A stretch of 64,000 nt of DNA from CAWATZ01 sp963784995. Its GTDB lineage: Bacteria > Planctomycetota > Planctomycetia > Gemmatales > Gemmataceae. How positions within the stretch are numbered: the stretch's first letter is position 1; each line of letters begins with the position of its first letter. Location of the stretch: NCBI GenBank assembly GCA_963784995.1, contig CAWATZ010000006.1, positions 868,001-932,000 of the forward strand, written 5' to 3'. Shown in pieces: positions 1-7,887 of the stretch. Made by a program: the position numbers and the translations under genes. The notes below the pieces were generated by a model that saw only the letters and a program-made list of their open reading frames with translations, searched no databases and was not told the origin of the DNA.

Positions 1-1195
1 CATACCAGTCGTTACCACACAGAAAGACATACGCTCCATGTTTGAGCCAGTAGGCAACTCGTTCTGCGTTTCCCATGGTCTTGTCAGGATCCTCTTCCTC
101 TTCTGGCCGGATCGTTGGATCATCGGCACGCCCCATGCACTCCTCTGCACAACCGCTGTCGGGCTGAATGCTGAACATCTCGGCGGGATCGTCGAGGTCA
201 CGAATGCGGATCAACCCCGGCGTGAAGCCCATTTCTCGGCGCAGGTACTCTTTGACTCGGTCGGTATGCTCCCAGCCGTGTTTATCCTCCGGCAGGCGAC
301 AACACTCCGACGGCAAAGACAATTCGCGAATGTCGGTCTGCTCGCCAGCCGGGGTGAAGTGGAACAGACGAGCCGTTGTTCCTTCATAAACGTCGGCGAA
401 AACCTGGGTGCCATCCGGCAAGTGTCCTGCGAAGAGTCGCAGACGAAAATCCGCAGCGATCGGGTACAGCCTGGGCAAGGGGATCACGGCCCTGGCGATT
501 GGCCGGCCCGCCAGCCAATTCGCATGCGCAACGGTGTCGGGGCCGCATCCCGGCACACCAACGATGCGCAATTCGGTCAGGTTGGGGTACGCTCGGTACA
601 CGCTGCCGGCGAAGGCGGCCAGTGTTTCCGCATCGCCACCCTCGACGTTGCCCAGCCAGATTTCCAGTGACCGCAATTGCTGCAAATGGGGCGAGGCGGC
701 CAGCGCCTGAGCATCGGTCGGGCTGATCCAGGCTTGGATTTCCAGCTCGGTGAGCTGTCGCAAGAGCGGTAAGTCCGCCAGCCGTTGGCCCCAACCGTTG
801 ACCCGGCCGACGCTCAGGGCGCGGAGCAAGGGAGCTTCCCGGGCGAGGGTCTCTGCTCCCTCGACCAGCCACTGGACCGGAATCGACAGGCTGTCGAGGA
901 AACCCCGAGAAAAGCTAAATTCCACCGCCCACGTTCGATTTTCAGGCACGTGGAGGTGACGGCGGAGAGCCTCTTCTTGCGCCCGGATGGCCTGCTGGTG
1001 CTGTTCGCGCAGAGAACGAGTTGCCTCGGAGAAATCATCGGGAGAGAGGTCCGCGTACTGGCATTGCAGGCGGATGAACTGGGCCTGCTCCTCCTCGCCC
1101 TGTTCTTCGAGCCAGTCGGCAAAGATCAGCGGCAACGTCCGGTCGTCCGGCTGCTTTCGCAGAGCAGTGATGAAACCAAGACGATCAGTGGCCAT
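1..1195 (-). CDS. TIGR02996-type repeat-companion protein, C-terminus beyond the window
   Basis: The reading frame is open from an ATG at 1195 to the window edge, giving about 398 residues with no stop. It begins MATDRLGFITALRKQPDD and continues with LIFADWLEEQGEEEQAQFIRLQ, which is the N-terminal pattern (ALR..P.D...R.IFADWLEE.G....A.FIR.Q) of the repeat-companion family TIGR02996, expanded in Gemmata-type planctomycetes. The middle contains leucine-rich stretches such as LPLLRQLTELEIQAW and LQQLRSLEIWLGN, as expected of the LRR-like part of these proteins. The molecular function of the family is unknown. The gene faces away from the receiver-domain gene, so 1196-1618 is a divergent promoter region. 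The C-terminus cannot be judged. Confidence 0.85.
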   Translation of the reverse strand, partial: MATDRLGFITALRKQPDDRTLPLIFADWLEEQGEEEQAQFIRLQCQYADLSPDDFSEATRSLREQHQQAIRAQEEALRRHLHVPENRTWAVEFSFSRGFLDSLSIPVQWLVEGAETLAREAPLLRALSVGRVNGWGQRLADLPLLRQLTELEIQAWISPTDAQALAASPHLQQLRSLEIWLGNVEGGDAETLAAFAGSVYRAYPNLTELRIVGVPGCGPDTVAHANWLAGRPIARAVIPLPRLYPIAADFRLRLFAGHLPDGTQVFADVYEGTTARLFHFTPAGEQTDIRELSLPSECCRLPEDKHGWEHTDRVKEYLRREMGFTPGLIRIRDLDDPAEMFSIQPDSGCAEECMGRADDPTIRPEEEEDPDKTMGNAERVAYWLKHGAYVFLCGNDWY

Positions 1196-1452
1196 CGAGT
1201 CGGTCTCCTCTTTCTCCACGGGATGGCTGCTGCCTCGCCAGGGAAAGGAAAGGCGCAATTGCCTTTATACCAAATGCCCCCGTTGAGGGAATCTTGCCCT
1301 TCCGTTGGGGGAAAACCCCCCTTGCTGGAGAAAGAAACACCACTCCCGCGCCTCGGCTCCACCCGCCGCCGGGGCGCACTGCCCTGTCTTTTTCTGCTGC
1401 ATCTCCTTGTCGCACGGCCTCTTGCGTCCCTATCACCTGTTCCAACTCTTCC

Positions 1453-1469
1453 TGGCACGACCTTTGCAA
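1453..1469 (+). promoter_or_regulatory. Sigma-54 (-24/-12) promoter for the receiver-domain gene
   Basis: The sequence CTGGCACGACCTTTGCA matches the sigma-54 consensus TGGCACG-N4-TTGCA at every fixed position. GG (1455-1456) and GC (1467-1468) are exactly 10 bases apart. The predicted start is near 1480, leaving a leader of about 140 nt before the ATG at 1619. No other gene lies between. Confidence 0.75.
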
Positions 1470-1618
1470 TGGACTTGGTGCCCGTCAGGTCCAGGGACGG
1501 AGTATTTGTCTCGGTTCGGAACAGATGATGGGACCGAGGGGCGAATGAGCTATGTTCGGCAGACTCTCCAGGGCGGCTCTCCCTGACCTTTCTTCCTGCC
1601 GAACGGGAGTGGTGCGTG

Positions 1619-2038
1619 ATGAAACCTCAAGTCTTGATTGCCGAAACGGATTCGCTGCATGCGGCCGCCTGCCGGGCCTTCCTGGCCGTCGAGGGCGTGG
1701 ATTGTCAGGTCGTCAGCACGGGTCTGGAATGTCTGGAAGCGCTCCGGCGTCAGTGTCCCGACGTGCTGCTGCTGGACCTCGATCTGCTCTGGGGCTCGGG
1801 TCTGGGAGTGCTGTCGATCCTGCACGACGAGGAAGAGCTGGTCGACCTCCCCGTCCTGGTCATGACTGATCGGCCGGGCCGGCTGGTCGAGGTCGGTCTG
1901 ACGGGGCACGAGATCATCTTACTGCCCCCCGTGTCCCCGCTCACGGTGAACACCGCCGTCGTCGAGATCCTCCGCAATCGCCTGGGGCAGCGCTCCGATG
2001 CCTGTCTGGTCGTCGAAGAAGAAAAAGCAACGATCTGA
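1619..2038 (+). CDS. Stand-alone receiver-like (CheY-fold) protein
   Basis: This 139-residue protein is a single receiver-like domain. It has the acidic pair near E9/D11, a likely phospho-acceptor at D53 in LLLDLDL, and T83 in VMTD at the usual Thr/Ser position. The conserved Lys-Pro after the fourth strand is replaced by LLPPVSP, so normal phosphorylation-driven signalling is doubtful. There is no output domain. The ATG at 1619 was chosen; a GTG lies one codon upstream. A strong sigma-54 promoter precedes it, and a long double palindrome separates it from the convergent adaptor gene. A regulatory role for the efflux genes is an inference from position only. Confidence 0.8.
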   Translation: MKPQVLIAETDSLHAAACRAFLAVEGVDCQVVSTGLECLEALRRQCPDVLLLDLDLLWGSGLGVLSILHDEEELVDLPVLVMTDRPGRLVEVGLTGHEIILLPPVSPLTVNTAVVEILRNRLGQRSDACLVVEEEKATI

Positions 2039-2054
2039 AAATCGCTGACCGTCA

Positions 2055-2372
2055 CGGATTGTGTGGAGAGAGGGTTGCGCCCGACCCCTGCCGGCTTGCC
2101 CGGCAGGTGAAGCAGGTCAGCGGCTAGAAGAGAAGGGACAAGAATGTTTTTCTTTCCTCCTTTCTAGCCAGTGACCTGCTTCACCTGCCGGGCAAGCCGG
2201 CAGGGGTCGGGCGCGCAACCCCTGCCGGCTTGCCCGGCAGGTGAAGCAGGTCAGCGGCTAGAAGAGAAGGGACAAGAATGTTTTTCTTTCCTCCTTTCTA
2301 GCCAGTGACCTGCTTCACCTGCCGGGCAAGCCGGCAGGGGTCGGGCGCGCAACCCTCTCTCCACACAATCCG
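2055..2372. repeat. Nested palindrome containing a 134-bp tandem duplication
   Basis: Two near-identical 134-bp units (2087-2220 and 2221-2354) lie head to tail. Each can fold on itself: the arm CCTGCCGGCTTGCCCGGCAG pairs with its complement around a T-rich centre. Outside them, a 25-bp perfect inverted repeat (2055-2079 and 2348-2372) closes the structure. The element fills the gap between two convergent genes, so it may also end transcription from both sides. Confidence 0.9.
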
Positions 2373-2397
2373 TTATGGTCAGCGATGTTCGGATTTG

Positions 2398-3794
2398 TCA
2401 CTCGTGGCCGCCTGTGGCCGCCTTCTTCGGCTGCTCCAGTTCGGTCTGAACCTCCGTGCCATCGTGGAGGTCAGGACGGGGATGCAGGACGACCAGGTCG
2501 TCGGACTTCAGGCCGGTGACGACCTCGGTCTCGTCGCCGTTGTCCAGGCCGAGTTTCACGGGCAACTGCACGATCTTGTCGTCGCGGACCACGAACACCC
2601 GGATTCGTCCATCGTGCCGGCTCACCGCGGAGGAGGGAATGCGCAGGGCATCCTTGAAGCCCTCCTGGAGGTGGATGGTCACCAGACCGTACATGCCGTC
2701 CAGCAGAAGGCCCTTGTCGTTAGGCACGTCCATTTCCACACGCATCGTCCGATCTTCCTGGGACTGCGATTTGGAGATGCGGGCGATCGGGTAAGAGAAC
2801 ACAACCCCCGGCTGCGAGTTGACCACCAGGTCCGCGGGATCGCCCACGTCACAGAACCTGGCATCGAGATCCGGAACCTGGACGATGACGCGAAAGAGAT
2901 CGTTTCGCTGAACCTCGAACAATGGCTTGCTTTGCGCTTTGCCGACCGCGACGTAATCGCCCTTGGCGAAATTGCGCACGGTGACCACGCCGTTATAGTG
3001 GGAGCGGATCTTGGTGAACTCGACGAACACGTGGGCCTTGTCCAGGGTGGCCTGGGCCACGTCCACCTTGGCTTCCGCGGACAGCACGTCGGCCTTGGCC
3101 TGCAGGACCTTGGCTTTCTTCGCTTTGACCTCGGCCTGAGCGGTCACGATGGAGGCGACCGCGGCGTCGTGGGCCGCCTCGGCCGCGTCGCGATACTTGA
3201 ACTGCTCGTCCACCAGCTGATACTGAATGGCCTTGTCATTGGCCAGGTCCTCAATCCGCTTGTACTGCACCTGGCGGTAGGCCAGGAAGGCATGGGCCCG
3301 CTTCTCCTCGGCTTTGCTCGAGACAACAGCGGACTCCGCCTTTTCGACCTCGGCCTCGGCCACTTGCACGTTGACCTTCATCAATTCGAGCTGGGCCTTG
3401 GCCTGCTTCAGCTCCGCGGCCGCGTGCTGCTCTTCCGTGATCACTTCCGGGGCATCGATCTCGGCCAGCAGTTGCCCTTTCTTGACCACGTCACCCCGGT
3501 CCACCTTCTGAGAGGCAATCAGACCCGCGACCTGGGGATACATCTCCTCGTATTCAAACGCCCGAACGGTGCCGGGCTGTGTGGTCTTCCGCTCCATGCC
3601 TCCCAGCAGGGGCTTGATCACCTTGACGGTAATGGTGTCCGGCTGTTCCTGTTCCTCGCCGTGCTCCGAGCTGGCCTCCCCGTGCGTCGTCTTTCCCTTG
3701 GGGGGGAGAACAGGCAGCCGACGCCAGTCGTCACCAGGGCGAGCAATGCCACCCCAATCAAGACCTTGCCAAACCGGATCTTAGGAAGCATCAT
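2398..3794 (-). CDS. RND efflux periplasmic adaptor (HlyD/CusB-type lipoprotein), frame broken near 3700
   Basis: This is a membrane-fusion protein linking an RND pump to an outer-membrane channel. The barrel/lipoyl part (YPQVAGLIASQKVDRGDVVKKGQLLAEIDAPE), a long alternating coiled-coil hairpin (KQAKAQLELMKVNVQVAEAEVEKAESA) and the C-terminal beta-barrel are clear. The ATG at 3794 opens a lipoprotein signal (FGKVLIGVALLALVTTGVGC), but that frame runs off the adaptor frame at a run of seven C (minus strand; G at 3700-3706). One more C would give a continuous 465-residue protein. The uninterrupted part alone starts at a GTG at 3621. It lies downstream of three TolC-like genes and has its own sigma-54 promoter. 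The break could be a sequence error, a real mutation or phase variation. Confidence 0.85.
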
Positions 3795-4172
3795 GAATCA
3801 TCCCCAAATAAAGGAAGAGTGAAGTCCGACCGACTGCCGGCCCCTGGCTCCCTCGCACGCCCGCGTGCGCTCCGGCCGACAGGCCAGCCTGCGCTTGGGG
3901 TGAAGGGTCAGGGGAAGAGGTTCTTTCTCCGGCTCGCAGGAACAGAGTGTTGTTGTAATTTAGAATGCAAGCAGCGTGCCAGAAGCCGCCAGGGAGGCTC
4001 TTTTGAAGAAACTCCCTAACAGGATAGTAATCTGACCCTGGGGAAGGCAACTGGTTTTTTCCCGGTACTTAACCGAAGGCGGTTGCTCGGGGAATAATTC
4101 CTCATCGACGCCGATTTTTTCCCCGTGCGCCGGGAGAGGAGAGCAGGGATTGCAGCGGAGCGAACAATGGCA
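3795..4172. other. Intergenic region with sigma-54 promoter and a dispersed repeat
   Basis: No gene is visible here. The region holds the adaptor promoter (3966-3982) and a 31-bp repeat (3866-3896) with a near-identical inverted copy at 5921-5951 inside the neighbouring TolC-like gene. Confidence 0.6.
3966..3982 (-). promoter_or_regulatory. Sigma-54 promoter for the adaptor gene
   Basis: On the minus strand the site reads CTGGCACGCTGCTTGCA, a full match to TGGCACG-N4-TTGCA with GG-N10-GC spacing. It shares every consensus base with the site at 1453-1469. The predicted start is near 3955, about 160 nt before the adaptor ATG at 3794. Confidence 0.75.
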
Positions 4173-6044
4173 TCATTTGAGCGGACAAACCGTGGTGGGC
4201 CGGCTGCCCAGGGCGACAAACAGGGCAAACTGAGCCCGGTTGAACTCCAGGATGGTGGCGATGAGGTTGACGCGCGCGGTAATCAGACGGTTGGCGCTGT
4301 TGATGATCTCGATGGGCAGCCCCTCGCCGCCGCGAATGCGTGTCCGGTCCGCCAGGAAACCGGCCTGGGCCACCTCCAGCTGCACCTGGGCCACCTGGAA
4401 GCGGCGCGTGGCGGCCCTGGTCTGGGCATACGCGGAGGTCACTTCCTCCCGGATCTGGTTCAGCAGCAGCAATTGCTGATAGCTGGCCTCGCGCCGCTCG
4501 GCCAGCCGCTGCCCCACCAGGGCCACGTTGCCCGCACCCATGTTCAGTGCGGTCCAGTAAGCGATCAGGTTCACGTCCACCCGGCCGCTGAAGCGTCCGA
4601 AGCTGGGGTTGGTCGTGACCAGGTCGGTGCGGTCGGTGCCGCCGCCGAACGTGCCGGTGCTGACACCCAGCGACAGGGTGGGCAGGAAGGGGCGGACCTT
4701 CTCTTGCTTGACCTGGGCGTCCCGGCGGGCAATCTCGGCCCGGATGGCGGCGATCTCGGGGCGGAGGGCCTGACCCTCTTCGACCAGCTTGCACACGTCA
4801 CAGCTCGGGTCGATCAGCTGGAGCAGACCCAGTGCCTCCGCCGGCGGCTTCAGCCGGCAGGACGGGTCCAGGTTGAGCAACTCGGCCAGGTTGGCGCTGG
4901 CGACGGCCACGCGCTCCTCGGCCCGCTGCACCTCGACGCGCAGCAGCAGCGCTTCGGACCGGGCCCGGGCCTCGTCGGCCGGCCGGCCCCGGCCCACCTT
5001 GGCGAACGCGGTGGTCAGCCTCACGATCTCGCCCATGTCCCGCTCCGAGCGGCGCAGGGCCCCGAATTCTGCCTCGGCCGCGGCCAGCTCCAGAAAGCGG
5101 TCGGCGACCTCCAGCAGCATCTGGTTGGCGATCGCGGCCGACTCGGCACTGCGCACCGTCACCTGCCGCCGGGCGATCAGGGGCGCCAGGAAGGCATCGG
5201 CCAGGGGACTGAAGACCTGGACCATGGGGAAGGCCACCGTCTCGGCGGCCAGGGTCCGGGCACCACCGCCGGCGTACAGCGACGAGGAATCGACCTGACG
5301 CATCAGACCGAAGGAGGTCTGCAGGATGCCTTGATGGTTGTGGTAATTCGAGCCGGCCCGCAGGGTGGGCAGCAGCAGCACGTCGGCCTGGAGCTGGTTG
5401 GCCAGCGCCTCCTGGATCGCCTGCCGGGCCACGCCCATGGTCGGGTTGTCGGTCTCGGCCAGCTTCAGGGCCGTACAAATGTCAATGGGATGGGTCTCGA
5501 TCTGCGGCGGCAGCACGGCCTGGTACGGCACCTCCGGCTCTGGTTCCTCGTCCGGCTTTGTGTCCTGCCGGGGCGGCGGCAACCGTTCAGGTTTGGGTTT
5601 GTCGGGCGGGGCCGGCCGATCCTGCGCTTGGGCTGTGGTGCTGATCGGGGGTGGCAGAAGCAAGGGCAAGGGACGTGGCTCTTCCCCAGGTGCCGGTCTC
5701 TGAGCGGGATTCGCGTTCGCAGCCGTGGGGCTGGCTTGGGCTGACCTGGGCGGCTGGGCTTCGGGTCGATTGATGGTTTCGAGGGCCCCGGCGGGCACGA
5801 TGTCTGAGGTCTGGGCCCGGGAAGGGAGCGGGCCTCCCGGCAGCGCTCCCAGGACCAGGCTCAGGGCCGCGCCGAGGCGGACCAGTGTGAGCCAAAGCCC
5901 CTCCCCAACCCCTCCCCGCGAAGCGCAGGCCGACCTGTCGGCCGGAGCGCAACCTCGCGCAGAGGAGGGGAGGAAGAGCGGCAATGGATTGCATTGCGCC
6001 GCGGCACACACATAACGGCAACTTCGTCGCCACGTCTTGTTCAC
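4173..6044 (-). CDS. TolC-family outer-membrane efflux protein (copy 1)
   Basis: This 623-residue protein is an outer-membrane factor that would form the trans-envelope channel for an RND pump. It has two repeated helical halves typical of the OEP fold, the conserved block SSLYAGGGARTLAAETVAFP shared with the two genes upstream, and long coiled segments such as EAEFGALRRSERDMGEIVRLTTAF. The GTG start at 6044 overlaps the TGA stop of the upstream TolC gene (GTGA), suggesting translational coupling. The first 45 or so residues look derived from an intergenic repeat; a normal-looking export signal (LVRLGAALSLVLGALPGG) follows. A Pro-rich linker then precedes the channel domain. Confidence 0.85.
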   Translation of the reverse strand: MNKTWRRSCRYVCAAAQCNPLPLFLPSSARGCAPADRSACASRGGVGEGLWLTLVRLGAALSLVLGALPGGPLPSRAQTSDIVPAGALETINRPEAQPPRSAQASPTAANANPAQRPAPGEEPRPLPLLLPPPISTTAQAQDRPAPPDKPKPERLPPPRQDTKPDEEPEPEVPYQAVLPPQIETHPIDICTALKLAETDNPTMGVARQAIQEALANQLQADVLLLPTLRAGSNYHNHQGILQTSFGLMRQVDSSSLYAGGGARTLAAETVAFPMVQVFSPLADAFLAPLIARRQVTVRSAESAAIANQMLLEVADRFLELAAAEAEFGALRRSERDMGEIVRLTTAFAKVGRGRPADEARARSEALLLRVEVQRAEERVAVASANLAELLNLDPSCRLKPPAEALGLLQLIDPSCDVCKLVEEGQALRPEIAAIRAEIARRDAQVKQEKVRPFLPTLSLGVSTGTFGGGTDRTDLVTTNPSFGRFSGRVDVNLIAYWTALNMGAGNVALVGQRLAERREASYQQLLLLNQIREEVTSAYAQTRAATRRFQVAQVQLEVAQAGFLADRTRIRGGEGLPIEIINSANRLITARVNLIATILEFNRAQFALFVALGSRPTTVCPLK

Positions 6045-7624
6045 TGCCCAGCTCCCTTCCGCGGGGCCTCGGGGATCGGTGCCGTGAAATTGGTCGGCAC
6101 CGGTCGGGCGAGCACGTCGGCGGGCGGCCGACCCAGCGCCACGTACAGGTCAATCTGCGCCACGTTGTAATCGACGATGGCGTTGAGATAGAGATAGCGT
6201 GCCTGGGCCAGCAGGCGCAGGCTCTCCAGCAGCTCGATCGGCCGGCCCTTCAGGCCCCCGACGCGCGCGAAGTCCTCCTTGAACGCATCGGTCCCCCGGC
6301 GCATCGATTGTTCGGCGCGGCCGATCTGCTGGAAGCGGGCATGCACCCGCGTGGCCGCTTCCGCCACCTGGCGCCGCACCAGGTTGAAGATGACCAGTTT
6401 TTGCAGCTCCTGGATGCCGACGCGCGCCTTGGCCGCCCGGATCAGGGCCAGGTTGCCGATGCCCATGTTTTGCAGTGTCCAGTAGGAGATGGCATCCAGA
6501 TCGTTCCGGAGGCCGACGTTGCCGAAGATCGGCTGGCCGGCCTGGCCGACGATGCTGCTGCCGCCGCCAAAGGAACCGCCGCTGAAGCCGACGATCAGGT
6601 TGGGCGAGAAGGGCAGCACCTTGGCCTCGTACAGCGCCAGCAGGGCCTGGCGGATGGCCACGCTCCACTCGGCCAGTTCCGGCCGCTGCAGCAGGGCGAT
6701 GGCCAGCAACTGGCACAACGGGATCGATTCCGGAACGATCGCCAGGGGGACGACCGAAGTCTCGATCGGCTGCAACAGCAGGCACTGGTCCAGCCCCAGC
6801 AGCGCTGCCAGCCGGGCGGAAGCGATCAGCACCTCGGCACGGGCCTCGATCAGATCGGTCCGGCGCATCTCCCGTTCGTTGACCGTCCGGTCGCCGTCGG
6901 CGGCGGCCGCCTGCTTCCTCTCGACAAAGGCGAGCGTGACCCGGGCCACCTCGGCCGCCTCATCGTAGGTTTGCTGGGCGATGCTCCGCCGGCCCACGGT
7001 GCGCAGCAGGTCGGTGTAGGCCACGGCCACCTGGCGGAACATTTCGTTCTGCACGGCGACGGCGGCGAACTCCCGGCGATCGACCTCGAGCCGGGCAATC
7101 AGCATGTCGAAGATGGTCTGGCTGAGGTTCAACTGGTACACCAGGCCGGGAATGTTCACCGTCCCCGCGGCCACGGCATTGGCACCGGCACCGACGTAGA
7201 GCGCCGAGCGGTCCACGCGCAGGATGTTGCCGCTGGACTGCTGCAGCGGACCGCCGTGAGCCTCGTAGTTCATGCCCAGGTTGGTGCTGGGCAGCAGCTG
7301 GGCGGCGGCCAGCTGGGCGAAGGCCACGGCGATCTCGACGCGCTGCCGGGCAATGAGGATGATCGGGTCCTGGATGCCGGCCAGCCTCAGCGCCGCTGGC
7401 AGATCGACCGGAGTCAGCACGCAGTTGGGGGGCTCAAGGCCGTTGCCGGCATCGCGGTCGGCTTCCGTCCCCATCCGGCCGGGCGTGGTCTGGGCCGAGG
7501 TGGTGATGATCAGCCCGTGGCCGGGCGGCCTCGGGTCTGCGGGAGGATCGCCGCCGCGGGCGGACGCTCCCAGAAGCAGAAGCAGCAGCAAGGCTCGGAT
7601 TCCTGGGTGTGGTCGCGGGTTCAC
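6041..7624 (-). CDS. TolC-family outer-membrane efflux protein (copy 2)
   Basis: A 527-residue outer-membrane factor. It has a signal peptide (RALLLLLLLGASARG), then two helical repeats. The block QLLPSTNLGMNYEAHGGPLQ followed by VDRSALYVGAGANAVAAGTV is nearly the same as in copy 3. The C-terminal half carries LPFSPNLIVGFSGGSFGGGS and SYWTLQNMGIGNLALIRAAK, also shared. The GTG at 7624 has a good ribosome site (AAAGGAGTCC). Its stop overlaps the start of copy 1. It is the middle gene of three tandem paralogues with no pump gene between them. Confidence 0.88.
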   Translation of the reverse strand: MNPRPHPGIRALLLLLLLGASARGGDPPADPRPPGHGLIITTSAQTTPGRMGTEADRDAGNGLEPPNCVLTPVDLPAALRLAGIQDPIILIARQRVEIAVAFAQLAAAQLLPSTNLGMNYEAHGGPLQQSSGNILRVDRSALYVGAGANAVAAGTVNIPGLVYQLNLSQTIFDMLIARLEVDRREFAAVAVQNEMFRQVAVAYTDLLRTVGRRSIAQQTYDEAAEVARVTLAFVERKQAAAADGDRTVNEREMRRTDLIEARAEVLIASARLAALLGLDQCLLLQPIETSVVPLAIVPESIPLCQLLAIALLQRPELAEWSVAIRQALLALYEAKVLPFSPNLIVGFSGGSFGGGSSIVGQAGQPIFGNVGLRNDLDAISYWTLQNMGIGNLALIRAAKARVGIQELQKLVIFNLVRRQVAEAATRVHARFQQIGRAEQSMRRGTDAFKEDFARVGGLKGRPIELLESLRLLAQARYLYLNAIVDYNVAQIDLYVALGRPPADVLARPVPTNFTAPIPEAPRKGAGQ

Positions 7625-7736
7625 GATCCGGACTCCTTTCCATGGGCGACCGGGCCCCCAAGCCGCTTGCGGCTTAGCGCACCAGCTGGCTCCGCTAATA
7701 GGCGGTTTGAAGGAAATCGTTGGTCCGCCCTCCTGT

Positions 7737-7866
7737 CCCGTGGGTGCGCTGCGCGACCCACGGCTGGGCTATGCAACCCCTTCGGGGTAAAAGACAGGTG
7801 TGGGCCGGTTTTCTACCCCGAAGGGGTTGCATAACTCAGCCGTGGGTCGCGCAGCGCACCCACGGG
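7737..7866. repeat. Long palindromic element between TolC copies 3 and 2
   Basis: A 130-bp inverted repeat: the left side starts CCCGTGGGTGCGCTGCGCGA and contains ACCCCTTCGGGGTA; the right side is its complement, ending at 7866. The 40 or so bases leading into it (from about 7700) recur at 20355-20411, where only the left half of the element is present. Confidence 0.85.
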
Positions 7867-7887
7867 GACTTGGGGGATTGTCGCTTC

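Noticed and set aside
2055..2372. CRISPR array
   Set aside because: Only two units, adjacent without spacers, and each self-complementary over its length; this is a duplicated palindrome.
2305..3822. 505-codon open frame on the plus strand
   Set aside because: It is antisense to the adaptor. The product is His/Leu/Gly-rich without family features; long antisense frames are expected at this GC content.
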